Shown here in pieces: positions 13,001 through 20,401 of a DNA stretch of 64,000 nucleotides. The translations under genes and the position numbers were made by a program. Under the pieces are notes generated by a model, which saw only the letters and a program-made list of their open reading frames with translations, did no database searches and was not told the origin of the DNA. Origin of the DNA: Axinella damicornis (Eukaryota > Porifera > Demospongiae > Axinellida > Axinellidae); assembly GCA_963931865.1 (NCBI GenBank), contig OZ007514.1, positions 5,620,646 to 5,684,645 on the forward strand. Reading direction: 5' to 3'. Position 1 is the stretch's first letter. Each line of letters opens with the position of its first letter.

Positions 13001-15932
13001 CAAAAGGTCTCACTTCTGGGTTAGACTCGGCACAGAAAAATTTGAATACGTATAGGGAGAGATGGCAGGCATCACTGCTGGGCTGCTTGGTCTTGTAGCC
13101 CGACAATTGACTTGGACAGTGGCAACAAAGGCACTGAGTTGAGTCTGCTATAGCGCTAGCAAGCTTATCTGCTGCTTGAGCATGCAATTAACATGCATCC
13201 TCCCAATTACTGTCTGGGGATATATATCCAAGGGCTAGCTAGCTATAGAGTGATTACGGTCCCACACGGATATTGCCATGCTGTGTTCTTGCCTTCTGGA
13301 GTTGTGTGGAGAGGGCCTGTTTTTCCGCCTCAGCCTGAGACACCTGGGACTGTAACTGCTTTGCCTGCATAATTGCACGTACACAAAGCACTTTTCAGTT
13401 TGCATACTTTGGAATAGCACCCTGCATGGGGTGATACAGTGGTTTCCAAGGTAACCTTGATATAGAACAAAAACTGACTGATCCTATGCCTAGAAACGGA
13501 TTGTCACCATGGCACTTTCTTGTACACACCTTCTTGTGGATCCATGTCCACGGTTTCATATCAATATTACCATGGAAACCACCATAGCACCCCAGGGGGC
13601 TATTCCAAACAATCATGTGAGCACCCCATTTTTAACAGTGAGCACACAATCAGTGTCAGTCGATACCAAATTGCAGTATTAAATCGATCTTCTGCATTAT
13701 GCTCACAGACGGATGATCACGACTACATTGTATTACAGATTAGCAATGAACAAGCAGCACTTGAAACTTTACTATATAATATTATGTGTTAACTAATTGA
13801 ATGCTATGCTGCATAAGACGTAGTAAGTATGGATCCTGGATTCCATGAAAGTGTGATCAATGCATGGATCAATCTAACCAGGTACGTGCATGCACTATAG
13901 TCACACTTACAATACTCATTTGTTCCTGCTTGAAAACACCACTTTCATGTCTGAGGCTGGCCACAGTCTCCTCCAGCTCTTGTAGTGACCGCTGGAGATT
14001 CCTGTTCTCCCTCTGCAGACCCTGCACACCTGCCTGGAGATTGTCATTCTCCTTTTGGAGGTCTTTCTGCAGCCTTGTTGCTTTCTGAAGCTCTCGGTCT
14101 AGTTTGCCAATTCTTTCAGCGCTCTCACTATTGGTTCGTTGCTGGAGGTGTGAGACTTTTTGTAGCTCTTGCCTTAAGCGATCAATTGTAGTATTCCTTT
14201 CAGATACCATCTGCTGCAAGTGTGCTTTCTTTCCGACCAAGTCTTCCTTGCTTTCAGAAGCACCTTCCAGTGCTTGCTCCAATACCTTGTGGCTTTCTTC
14301 TTTGTCTTTCAGAAGTTGCTGAAGCTGATGGACTTGTTTCTTCAGACTTTCTTCACGTGCGGCGACATTCTGTTGTTCCCCCTGCAGGACCTTTATGCGT
14401 TTGTCCCTTTCCTCTAACTCCCGCTGAGAGGTCTCGCTCTGATGTTGCAGTTGCTGCCGGAGCTGGTCGCCTTTCTGTAGCTGCTGTTCCAAAACACCGA
14501 TGCTGCTCTCTCGCTCTTCAGCAAGTGCCTCCTGCATCTCTTGAAGCCCTTGCTTTGCCTGTCTAAGATCTTCTTCAAGACTTTTTGCATGTTGCTGCTT
14601 CTCATGTAGCACCCCCTTGAGGGTAGAAACTTCTTCCAAGGCCTGCTGAAGTTGATCGTCATGCCTGGAAAAAAAAGCCCGGTGCATATGTGTCATGCAG
14701 CTGTCTGTTGCTTAAATAAAACTGTGAAGTGACATGTTACCAGAGTCTAGCCTCGTTCCCAAGCCATCGCCCAGCTTTTCGTCGCTTACAGTATGGAAAA
14801 TGTATGTTCGCGTGTGGGAGAGCCTGGGAACGAGGCTAACCAGAGTCATAACTATAGAAACAACTTCATGCAGGATGAAGAACTCGCTATTCCGGTTTTG
14901 TTACTGTATGCATGTAGTAATGCAAACAGAAGCCACAAGAATATGCATACCTCGACTTCTCTGGATCACTTATGCTGAGTTTTGCCTGCAAATGAAAAGC
15001 ATGCAGTCCGGGTGAACTTCAGTAAATTATAGTCATTGGTAGACAATTAGTGTATTTATTATCAACACCTCATTATGATTGAACAAACTACCATAATTGA
15101 AAAAGAGTTTTGCACAACACTAGTAGCTAAATGACTAAAACTTTGAGGAAACTACCCAGTTTGTACGAGAGATACTAACATATGCATACACGTATACCAT
15201 AAAACTTTACCGGTACAATCTTACTACCATCACATGTTCTAGAAGGTATTGATGCCAGTGTGCGTCTAAATTTGTGGGGAATGGATTTGCTTACCTTGAA
15301 CCGTTGCTCAAAAGCAGCAAGCTGAGACGCCGTTCTTTTTGCTTCTGCCTGTTGAAAGAAGTACACATCTACATCTCACGCAATTATCTGAATGAGTGCA
15401 TATGAGCTCAACGGACACACTGTATAGTGTGCAGAAGTATTACTGGTACCCTGCTTATTTGCCCGTAGTTACCATAACATTTTCATTGATTATGAACTTA
15501 TTACGACACATGCATGTGGCTGATAGAGGAGGAGTTAGCAATCGACTTGTGCATGTGCATACAGAATGACTATGGGAAGCAACTGGAATTGAGCTGCTGT
15601 GTGAGCGTCAGTACAGGAAACAGGAACACAAAGGACAGATAAGCTGTAACTGTGAAAAATATGCACATTTAATAATTATATGCAAACATTTCCCCACGAC
15701 CATGAAATTAACTGAAATGTACCTCTGATTTGCCAAGTCTCTCTCTGAGGTCTTGAATCTTGCTCTTGTGTAGCTCATGCTGCTTCAAGTGGTCTGCTGC
15801 CTTCTCTTGTCGCAGGCTCGTGGCCAGATCTGCATTCTGTGGAAGCAATTGTGTGGCCCATGCAGACATGGAGGCAGTGAAAGCCTGAATGGGTTTCATC
15901 CAGTGGGGGGGGGGGGGAGGTGGGGGGGAGGT

Positions 15933-15965
<33 letters not shown>

Positions 15966-15976
15966 GATGGGGGAAC

Positions 15977-16009
<33 letters not shown>

Positions 16010-19000
16010 ACAGTTGCAGATGAAACTAATTATAACTAGGTAAAGAGACATGGATGGAGAACAACCACAACAGTTGTAACGGTCGACAATATAACAACAA
16101 CTAAAGTTGCACAACTAAGCACACCTGCCCAGTCCGAGCGCTGACCTTCCTAGCCTCGTTCCCAGGCGGGCCTGGGAACGAGGCTATGACCTTCCCACAC
16201 CAAAATTTAATCCTGGACGAAACCCTATAGACTAATCATACAGTTATTGCAAGTAAGCCTTTATATGATCATGAGTTGGTAATTAAAGGTCTATTGTGGT
16301 AATTACTTGTCCTATTCCTATCAAGTGGCAACCACACCCCCGCATGGCAGTGCAACCCACTGGCAGGGCAAACTCAACATTAATGTCTCAGGTGTTACAT
16401 ACTCCTACATACCATGCGAATGCTTGAGCATAATCTGATTGGTTTGTATACTTACAGCTCACCCATTCCAAGGCGCTTGTTGGTGGTAGTTTACTGTTCA
16501 GCCAATATTACCTACACACGTTACATTTTTGATGTGATGCTACATACTAGCTGCATGCTAATGTCAGCCGAAGTAAGCAGTGGCGACCCACAGGAAGAAT
16601 AAAGATCCAAGGTGAGTTTCAGCACAATGATCAATATACATTAGAGTCAGTGGATGCCGATGATCATGATGATGTAGTCCCAAATGAAATACAAATACTT
16701 AACTTCAGCTAGGAACTACTGTAAAGTTTTGGATAACTTGCAACAATTATGCTGCCTGTGACCACTTTCTACAATACTGGAAAGCAATAGGAGTCCCAAA
16801 CAAAATACTTACGAAGCAATTCACACAAGTTAGGGTGCTGTTAAACCAGGGGTGTTCAGCTAGGATTCATATATTTGTTGCTGGCAAAACTTTGCTGGTG
16901 CGTACTGCGTACACTAGCCTCATCCTGAGGCACTCCTCCCCAGCTTTTTGGCACATATACTGTTACAGTACACTATGCAAGGGGAGGAGCCTGGGAAGGA
17001 GGCTTGCGTACAGTGACAACGGACGCTAGCGTACCGTGACAACGGAGGCTAGTGTACCGTGACAATGGAGGCTAGCGTACCGTGACAACGGAGGCTAGCG
17101 TACCGTGACAATGGAGGCTAGTGTACCGTGACAACGGAGCCTAGCGTACCGTGAAAACGGAGGCTAGCGTACCGTGACAACGGAGGCTAGCGTACAGTGA
17201 CAACGGAGGCTAGCGTACCGTGACAACGGAGGCTAGCGTACCGTGACAATGGAGGCTAGCGTACCGTGACAACGGAGGCTAGCGTACCGTAACAACATGA
17301 CAAGGGGTTGTCACTCCCATATTCGCGCAGTCACAGCTGTGACCGGACATTCTTGACCCTGGTCGCAGATGTGGCTAAGGCGTATGTAGGAGACACACCC
17401 ACTTGACATGATGGTGATCTGGAAAATTTACATTGCATGCATTCTGGTTACAGTGTAACATACTGCCATACTAAATCTGTGCTGGGTATGGGAATGTTTG
17501 CTACATCATATAACTGAAACTGATAGTGACCCTACAGTTAGCCAAACTCATATCTGATTGTTGTTAGTAGTTCACTGGGGACTTCCAAATAAACATGACT
17601 AGTAGTTCACTGGGGACTTCCGAATAAACATCACCATTCACTATCAAATACATGCAAAGGGATGTGATTTACCTATGTACGTATGGCAGTTATAGCTGCA
17701 CAGCTGAACACTGATTGAGTTTGGCCATCTGAGATTGTCCACTGATCTTCAGTGAAAATCTCTGGATTTCAAGGGAAACCTTAAGGCCATATGCATCGGA
17801 TTAATCATTGGCTTCTCTATGTGTGTACGTTAGCCTCATGCCCAGCTTAGCGATGAAAAGCTGGGCGTGGGACTGGGAACGAAGCTATATATGTGGTACA
17901 TATATGTACCTTCTTCTCGAGCGTGTCTTTTTGCTCCTCTGCAGCCTGCAGCTTAACCTGCTTGGAAGAGAGGCTTCTCTTGAGGGTGGTTCTCTCCTCT
18001 TCCAGCCTCTTGGTCCCACGCTCATGAGAGCCCTGCAGCACATCCCTTGCCTTACCCATACCTACACACAGGGCAGAATAGATAGGGCACACCTTGCAAT
18101 CTCTTAGCTACACATGCATGGAAACACATCCTGATGATTGAGTGGTCAACGTGCTTGCTCAACAAGTTACGTAGATATCGATCACAAGTTCACTATAATT
18201 ATGCATGGAGCAATGTTACTTGTCCTTCATGCTACAGTATTGCCAAATGCATACAGGGTAATGTTTGTGGAGGGTACATTAAACCGTCAGTTCTGAGGGT
18301 ACATAGATCTCTACACAGTCTGATCTCTTTAGTGTTAAAATAATAGTTTAAGAATGTGACTTTCAGCCATTTGAGCAGGAAACTTGCTGACTTCGCTTAT
18401 CAGTGGTCCAGGGGCAGTATTGGTCTATGCTGTGACAGTGAGTACTAGTTATTGCATGAGTGCAAGGGCTATACATCAAATATTGGCATGACCCGCGCAC
18501 TCATGCAACAACTATGCATGACGACAACAGTGCCAATATAACATATCGGCATTGTGATCAGTATAATTATATTGGCATGGCGGTACCTTTGAACCTGTAG
18601 GGTATCATGCAACAACATCTAAACATTAAGCCTATAAATGCATTAACTGTCAGCATTCATTTCACTGTAATGGTAGGTTCTTTCTTCCTACCTTCCAACT
18701 CATCCCGGAGTTTCTTCTTCTCAATCTCGTGGCTTCTCCCCTCACTGGCCAGCCTGCTCTTCAGACTTTTCACCTCCATCTGCAGCAGCTTCATCCTCTG
18801 CTGGTTCTCCTCACTTTCAGACTTGCACCGATTCCTCTCCCCTGCCAGACCGACTTTCTCTGCTTCGTGTTCCGTAAAAGCTTTCTGCAACGAATCTTCA
18901 AATGTTTTCCTCTCTTGTTCAAGGTGGCTAGCCGTACTTGCAAGTTCCTCGGCTAGTCGTATGTTTTGACTCTCCAGTTGTTGTATCCTGCTGTTGCTTT

Positions 19001-19999
19001 CATTTCGCTCCTGCAAAAGGTGCTCGACTGGTTGTTTTGGTGTTGACCCAGCAAACTGGTTCAGCCCCTCGTCCAGAAGAAGCTTGACAATTGACTGGTT
19101 TTCTTGAATGAAGGCATCCCTTTCGAGGTGGATTTGTCTCATTTGTGTCCGCAAACTTTCATTCTCTTCTTCCAGGGAGTGTGTCAACTCTTCCTTTTCT
19201 TGTGAAAGGTTCCGGATGTTGCTGATGAATTCTTCCAGTTCCGCCATCTCCTGTTTCTGCTGCTTCTTGAGTGAATTCATTTCCTGATGCGATGAACGAA
19301 AAGCCACCTCTGTCCTCTGAAGCTTTCTCCAAAGGTGGATCAGCTTCTGGTCGGTGTCCAAGCTCCATCTCAGCCCATCAGCAATCAGGTCCTCCTTGAT
19401 CTTCTGAAGAACCTCCTTGTCCGACAAGGGTCCTCCCTTGAGGAAAGAGAAATACGTAAAATGTGTTAAGACCTCCACAGTATGATTTTCCATGACAGTT
19501 CAGCCCGTGGTGAATATTTTTTTACACCCGTGACAAGTGTGAATAGTAGCTATACCAGTTCTACGTACATAGCACCACGTACATTGACCAGCCACGTAGC
19601 CTCGTTCCCAGGCCTCCGCCCGGCCTCATTCCCAGGCATCTGCCTGGATTTTATCTCGCAGCGGTGGAGCATGGCTGCGAGATAAAATTGGGGGGGGGGG
19701 GGGGGGGGCATGTTCCACAGCAACCTGCAAGCTACGTCACTACGGTCCCACATAAATCATCAAGGTATGGTTTTATACTGAGTCCTATGCCACTCCCACC
19801 TTAGCACAAGTTCGACAAGTGGAGAGTTCCTCTAGAGCGCTCAGATTCAGTGTCTAAGGGCCTCCAGAAGGCATAAAATTGGATATTGGGAACCAGGAGG
19901 AAATGGCAGTCCGAAATAGGGGTTGGTACCGGAGTGATAAAAATTATGGCTCAAGTCCCACACATTTCACAGTTTTCTGTGTTAATTACTTACCGACAT
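491..19999 (-). CDS. Long coiled-coil rod protein, multi-exon, 5' complete, 3' end off the left edge
   Basis: Exons in transcript order: 19999-19994, 19436-18692, 18061-17910, 15836-15723, 15348-15295, 14985-14951, 14664-13911, 13364-13293, 12624-12451, 11948-11888, 10585-10443, 10028-9858, 2269-1982, 1160-1089, 914-849, 759-676, 586-491, then beyond the window. All junction phases agree without an internal stop, giving 1,029 codons. Apart from the first ~45 residues (MSGGPLSDKEVLQKIKEDL...), which carry an LWRKLQRTE motif, the product is almost entirely heptad-like, rich in Glu, Lys, Gln and Leu. No membrane segment or enzyme motif is seen. Such rods are typical of centrosomal, ciliary-rootlet or golgin proteins; the LWR motif near the start weakly recalls rootletin/CEP250, but I cannot assign a family. 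It shares a 299-bp upstream region with TMEM131 and carries two intronless genes in its 7.6 kb intron (2270-9857). Confidence 0.85.
676..759 (-). CDS. Coiled-coil gene, exon 16
   Basis: Twenty-eight codons (YQKQLQDLVEKNAAAQGMKR...), phase 0, acceptor CTTTTCAG; the donor GTCAGT is acceptable but not ideal. Confidence 0.75.
849..914 (-). CDS. Coiled-coil gene, exon 15
   Basis: Twenty-two codons (EVSSKLAEMEREIHVTTGNQ...), phase 0, acceptor CAACTTTAG, donor AAG/GTCAGA. Confidence 0.75.
1089..1160 (-). CDS. Coiled-coil gene, exon 14
   Basis: Twenty-four codons (AVEEMQAKLEEMSHALALSK...), phase 0, acceptor TCTACTTCAG, donor GTCGGG. Confidence 0.75.
1279..1305. repeat. Poly-C tract (27 C)
   Basis: An uninterrupted C-run in the intron between exons 13 and 14 of the coiled-coil gene. 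Confidence 0.95.
1982..2269 (-). CDS. Coiled-coil gene, exon 13
   Basis: Ninety-six codons (ATGGATTTACAGACAACT...), phase 0, from acceptor CCTTATAG to donor GAGAAG/GTAGGC. An internal Met at its start could be mistaken for a gene start, but the acceptor and heptads argue for continuation. Confidence 0.85.
2327..2418. repeat. (GA)n microsatellite
   Basis: About 92 bp of GA dinucleotides with one AA interruption. It produces spurious Arg-Glu repeat reading frames. Confidence 0.98.
3251..3285. mobile_element. 35-bp foldback element, TAGCCTCGTTCCC family
   Basis: The element is essentially two inverted termini with a tiny loop. It is flanked on both sides by the 9-bp direct repeat ATGCAGCTC (3242-3250 and 3286-3294), a perfect target-site duplication. 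Confidence 0.85.
3980..4025. repeat. (GT)n microsatellite
   Basis: About 45 bp of GT repeats with a few GC steps. Confidence 0.95.
4154..5182 (-). CDS. Intronless helical protein B: coiled coil, hydrophobic hairpin, coiled coil, C-terminal zinc-ribbon-like tail
   Basis: 342 residues from ATG at 5182 (an upstream in-frame TTG is not preferred). Residues ~20-128 form a charged coiled coil. Residues ~131-168 are a long Gly/Ala/Val-rich hydrophobic stretch with a GIGTP turn that looks like a membrane hairpin. Residues ~170-235 form a second coiled coil. After these come YWNEF (247-251) and KRQAMSFLEAW (287-297). The last 27 residues hold CSYC, a further Cys, and CGSC, a plausible metal site. There is no signal peptide. 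Its divergent neighbour (5535-6899) has FWNKM and KRGAMTFFAQW at nearly the same spacing, so the two look like old paralogues. The layout recalls alpha-helical pore-forming or membrane-remodelling proteins, but that is inference. I do not recognise the family. Confidence 0.85.
   Translation of the reverse strand: MALLRRGKWAVASAFRAHDELQSGRLAKASKSLSSVRKDGTKLAKEAEELTTRIQAVETHYITKERTISRKVGELQAEEQRLRQRKGIIKRQLEQKRSELSSQRSTLESAERDLATAKREQEEAKKNKEGMIAASVVTGVAGLLFSVATFGIGTPVAVAATAACAYVASDFADKQARAERDIQQSRQAICDTECAIESGKGQISQIKSEIHSLTQQIEEEEQEAARYHEERGEIRRLIAFVKEAQVYWNEFADATKHGTKRAELVEQLTKKAQEKRFFGFFARRAGKRQAMSFLEAWEDVQRMAEGGSEHLFQMDFECSYCGCTFQSMPYAHSGNLVCGSCH
5183..5534. promoter_or_regulatory. Shared intergenic region of the divergent intronless gene pair
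   Basis: 352 bp separate the two start codons. An NRF1-like palindrome CGCATGCGCAT (5369-5379), a CCAAT box (5426-5430) and a TATA box TATAAAAAG (5456-5464) are all spaced suitably for transcription toward the plus-strand gene, with an expected start near 5487. No TATA box is evident for the minus-strand gene. Both genes may draw on the same upstream sites. Confidence 0.6.
5456..5464 (+). promoter_or_regulatory. TATA box
   Basis: TATAAAAAG lies 71 bp upstream of the ATG at 5535 and 26 bp after a CCAAT box at 5426-5430, a classical core promoter spacing. Confidence 0.65.
5535..6899 (+). CDS. Intronless helical protein A: coiled coil, hydrophobic hairpin, coiled coil
   Basis: 454 residues; the ATG at 5535 follows AAA and lies 71 bp past a TATA box. 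Residues 1-145 form a helical N-terminal domain. Residues ~146-213 are a highly charged coiled coil. Residues ~214-241 are a hydrophobic stretch broken by Pro-Ala-Ala-Pro, suited to a membrane hairpin. Residues ~245-285 form a second coiled coil. A further helical region carries FWNKM (320-324) and KRGAMTFFAQW (361-371), ending in an acidic/basic coiled tail. There is no signal peptide, so a cytosolic, membrane-inserting protein is likely. The motifs match protein B, which lacks the long N-terminal domain. A central hydrophobic segment between long helices is also found in ClyA/HBL-type alpha-pore formers, apolipoprotein L and other families; I cannot choose among these. An ATTAAA at 6951-6956 is a possible poly(A) signal. 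Confidence 0.9.
   Translation: MATGDDQLVLFQCQGETYSLIEAPAETSQLVLAEKKRLLGEVDLEALVGDLSKAGKFIRVAYNGVAGNTKLQITVQGIGYDISKLCDKAAITIVKFSRASNSMVLDLQSTYEYLVDGLDEMAVDTLGACSMLAGDMAVAAKDLGKAFQTEEEKIEKILMEAMVEKGNEESNRRENEVNKQQKAEAEEARQKVVEAEQNAETAYRQAQQEEIENTGASTALALLSVLLIPAAPFTIAGAVMTGKKAREARKEKIRQLEAMKELAEQRKKAFAEIADFAKKIHKYDANEQMGIGGDAAITALHRAVGALKSLTVTMLRAADFWNKMQVHCKAISDMKMEGRLEKALECGQKARKAVWATQAFKRGAMTFFAQWVALQSVCATYSQQIKPIQEQLYRSIAENPTFKESRANIEAIAADLLRELEQANKTIANEQAQNDKAIKDLQEADKEADKKESC
6951..6956 (+). terminator. Possible poly(A) signal ATTAAA
   Basis: ATTAAA occurs about 50 bp after the stop codon of the gene at 5535-6899. This is the common variant hexamer; support is positional only. Confidence 0.35.
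6957..9857. other. Intronic DNA without a recognised gene
   Basis: Contains a short direct repeat (ACTTCAGTCCA.ATGCAATACA, near 7151 and 7190), a G-run near 7285, the 45-bp tandem array at 8064-8288 and the second copy of the CTTCCAGGAAGGTCCTTA repeat (8440-8690). No exon with a consistent phase was found. Confidence 0.65.
8064..8288. repeat. 45-bp tandem array, five copies
   Basis: The unit GAGACTATACATCTGCACTC... repeats at 8064, 8109, 8154, 8199 and 8244 with nearly identical sequence. The period is a multiple of three, so all three plus-strand frames stay open through the array. It lies within an intron of the coiled-coil gene. Confidence 0.95.
9858..10028 (-). CDS. Coiled-coil gene, exon 12
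   Basis: Fifty-seven codons, phase 0 at both ends (TTGATGCAG/CTTGCT to CACAAG/GTACGT). The following 7.6 kb intron contains the two intronless genes at 4154-6899. Confidence 0.85.
10294..10390. mobile_element. Foldback element, TAGCCTCG family, nearly perfect palindrome
   Basis: The long arms contain CCCAGCTTTTCGTCGCTTGC and its reverse complement around TGCAGTACGTACTGCA. The same inner sequence occurs at 14748-14838, 17831-17887 and 58027-58127, making it a subfamily of the TAGCCTCGTTCCC elements. Confidence 0.75.
10443..10585 (-). CDS. Coiled-coil gene, exon 11
   Basis: It starts with CT after CACTGACAG and ends in phase 0 at GAAAAG/GTACTG. It encodes AQKQKSEEMRKTIEAQEG... with continuing heptads. 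Confidence 0.8.
11000..11225. repeat. Tandem array of about 44-bp units containing GTTGCTATAGCAAC
   Basis: About five copies of CATTCCTGATTTCTGTTGC... each carry the palindrome GTTGCTATAGCAAC and are separated by CCCTTTCACC. A related GTTGTTATGACAGCAACAAC occurs near 31352. Confidence 0.9.
11520..11855. repeat. Dispersed repeat with a short internal minisatellite (copy 1)
   Basis: Repeated CTGCTGCTCCCCGATTG units are followed by a conserved tail (GTTCTCGAACA, GAGTTCAAGGTTCA, GGGTCTAGTCCCGCCCC). Copies: 32640-32885, 37515-37990 (inverted) and 51215-51500. Confidence 0.85.
11888..11948 (-). CDS. Coiled-coil gene, exon 10
   Basis: Sixty-one nt (ASEEDKAHTTVKMELKAIKE) ending in phase 1 at GAAG/GTATGA, completed by the first two bases of the next exon. 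Confidence 0.8.
12451..12624 (-). CDS. Coiled-coil gene, exon 9
   Basis: Fifty-eight codons, phase 0 at both ends (CCCCTTCAG/CTGCAT to TTCAAG/GTGCTT), encoding LHGTTSGSIAQLREELQKKN... Confidence 0.85.
12705..12762. mobile_element. 58-bp foldback element, CAGGAGCGCAT family
   Basis: Terminal inverted repeats CAAGAGCGCAT/ATGCGCTCTTG enclose a second inverted pair (GTAGGTCG/CGACCTAC). Both sides carry the perfect 7-bp direct repeat AACCAGC (12698-12704 and 12763-12769). Confidence 0.85.
13293..13364 (-). CDS. Coiled-coil gene, exon 8 (GC donor)
   Basis: Twenty-four codons (AKQLQSQVSQAEAEKQ...), beginning after ATTATGCAG. The best end is CAGAAG/GCAAGA, a GC-AG intron; this keeps phase 0 with the next exon at 12624. 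The first GT downstream that could serve would break the phase. Confidence 0.75.
13911..14664 (-). CDS. Coiled-coil gene, exon 7 (central rod)
   Basis: 251 codons from acceptor TTTTTTCCAG to donor ATT/GTAAGT. The sequence is heptad-rich with Gln/Leu/Glu periodicity (HDDQLQQALEEVSTLKG...). It is the largest exon of the gene and the core of the rod. Confidence 0.9.
14748..14838. mobile_element. 91-bp TAGCCTCGTTCCC-family element
   Basis: Terminal inverted repeats are flanked by the perfect 9-bp duplication ACCAGAGTC (14739-14747 and 14839-14847). The interior holds one CCCAGCTTTTCGTCGCTT arm. Confidence 0.85.
14951..14985 (-). CDS. Coiled-coil gene, exon 6 (35 nt)
   Basis: A small exon encoding AKLSISDPEKS and ending in phase 2 (TCGAG/GTATGC), which the first base of exon 7 completes. 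It is likely a short break between coiled-coil segments because it contains a proline. Confidence 0.75.
15295..15348 (-). CDS. Coiled-coil gene, exon 5
   Basis: Eighteen codons (AEAKRTASQLAAFEQRFK), phase 0 at both ends, with acceptor TTTCAACAG and donor GTAAGC. Confidence 0.8.
15723..15836 (-). CDS. Coiled-coil gene, exon 4
   Basis: Thirty-eight codons, phase 0 at both ends (TTCCACAG/AATGCA to TCAGAG/GTACAT), encoding NADLATSLRQEKAADHLKQH... The upstream intron holds the poly-G/poly-C tract at 15905-16007 and the minisatellite at 17 kb. Confidence 0.85.
15905..16007. repeat. Poly-G tract followed by poly-C tract
   Basis: About 60 nearly uninterrupted G, then a short spacer, then about 30 C. 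The two halves are complementary and could fold back; length in an assembly is likely unreliable. Confidence 0.95.
16151..16186. mobile_element. 36-bp palindromic TAGCCTCGTTCCC-family element
   Basis: Two inverted termini back to back, flanked by the perfect 9-bp duplication TGACCTTCC (16142-16150 and 16187-16195). It is among the smallest members of the family in the window. Confidence 0.88.
17013..17300. repeat. 23-bp minisatellite, about 12 copies
   Basis: The unit GAGGCTAGCGTACCGTGACAACG (given as GAGGCTAGCGTACCGTGACA + ACG) is tandemly repeated with a few C/T and A/C variants, in an intron of the coiled-coil gene. Confidence 0.95.
17831..17887. mobile_element. Degenerate TAGCCTC-family foldback element
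   Basis: TAGCCTCATGCCCAGCTT at one end and GGGAACGAAGCTA at the other, with the AAAGCTGGGCGTGGGA arm. No clear target-site duplication is seen. Confidence 0.6.
17910..18061 (-). CDS. Coiled-coil gene, exon 3
   Basis: It begins in phase with exon 2 (G + GT, Gly) and ends in phase 0 at AAGAAG/GTACAT. It encodes about 50 residues of charged helix (MGKARDVLQGSHERG...). The phase match across a 630-bp intron supports the chain. Confidence 0.85.
18692..19436 (-). CDS. Coiled-coil gene, exon 2 (N-terminal segment and first coiled coil)
   Basis: The acceptor TTTCCTCAAG precedes GGA GGA CCC; the donor is GAAG/GTAGGA, ending in phase 1. It encodes 248 residues: an N-terminal helical head containing LWRKLQRTEVAF, then heptad-rich sequence. 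This is the least repetitive part of the protein and the best probe for identifying the family. Confidence 0.85.
19994..19999 (-). CDS. Coiled-coil gene, coding exon 1 (two codons)
   Basis: ATG TCG followed by a strong donor (GTAAGTAATT). It joins in phase 0 to the exon at 19436, giving MSGGPLSDKE. The alternative upstream frame has no in-frame ATG close by. Only Met-Ser is encoded here, so the 5' UTR is split by the first intron. Confidence 0.6.
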
Positions 20000-20298
20000 T
20001 GCTCTCCGCGTCACAATGCATACGCTGTGGATCAGAGCTGAAGGTAACCAGAGTTGCAGCTTTTCTATATCTCGGCTTTTCTCGCAGCTCGATCGATCTG
20101 CGGCATACAAAGTAGGTGGGGCACCCTAGGAGCTGAATAGGGGGCGTGACCTACTTGTGACGTTTGCATACCACGGCTTATCGTGTTACTATTTTTAGTA
20201 GAGGAATCCGGAAAGCCTTTCATTTTCCCATTAGACGTTCGTTTCTGTGGCTCTCGCGCCGTGAGCTGCTGCTGGGATAAACAAGTGTGCGAGATGCC
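20000..20298. promoter_or_regulatory. Bidirectional promoter region between the coiled-coil gene and TMEM131
   Basis: The two ATG codons face away from each other and are separated by 299 bp. A CRE half-site/core TGACGT lies at 20158-20163, and the inverted pair AGTAGGT...ACCTACT (about 20111-20155) sits in the middle. No TATA box is seen, as is usual for housekeeping divergent promoters. Confidence 0.55.
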
Positions 20299-20401
20299 AT
20301 GGCGGCTGGAAGGTTGCTTCTCTTACCTTCCAGCTTCGTCCTGTTGTTCTACGCCAACCTACTGTCGGCGTTCCTGGGAGAACAGAGCGCTGTGTCGGAA
20401 G
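20299..20401 (+). CDS. TMEM131: TMEM131 exon 1: signal peptide
   Basis: The ATG at 20299 gives MAAGRLLLLPSSFVLLFYAN followed by LLSAFLG, a typical signal peptide. An overlapping ATG at 20294 is out of frame and is not preferred. The donor is GAAG/GTACTT, phase 1. Confidence 0.85.

Noticed and set aside
8064..17300. CRISPR-like arrays at 8.1, 11.0 and 17.0 kb
   Set aside because: These are uninterrupted tandem repeats without unique spacers, in a eukaryotic genome.
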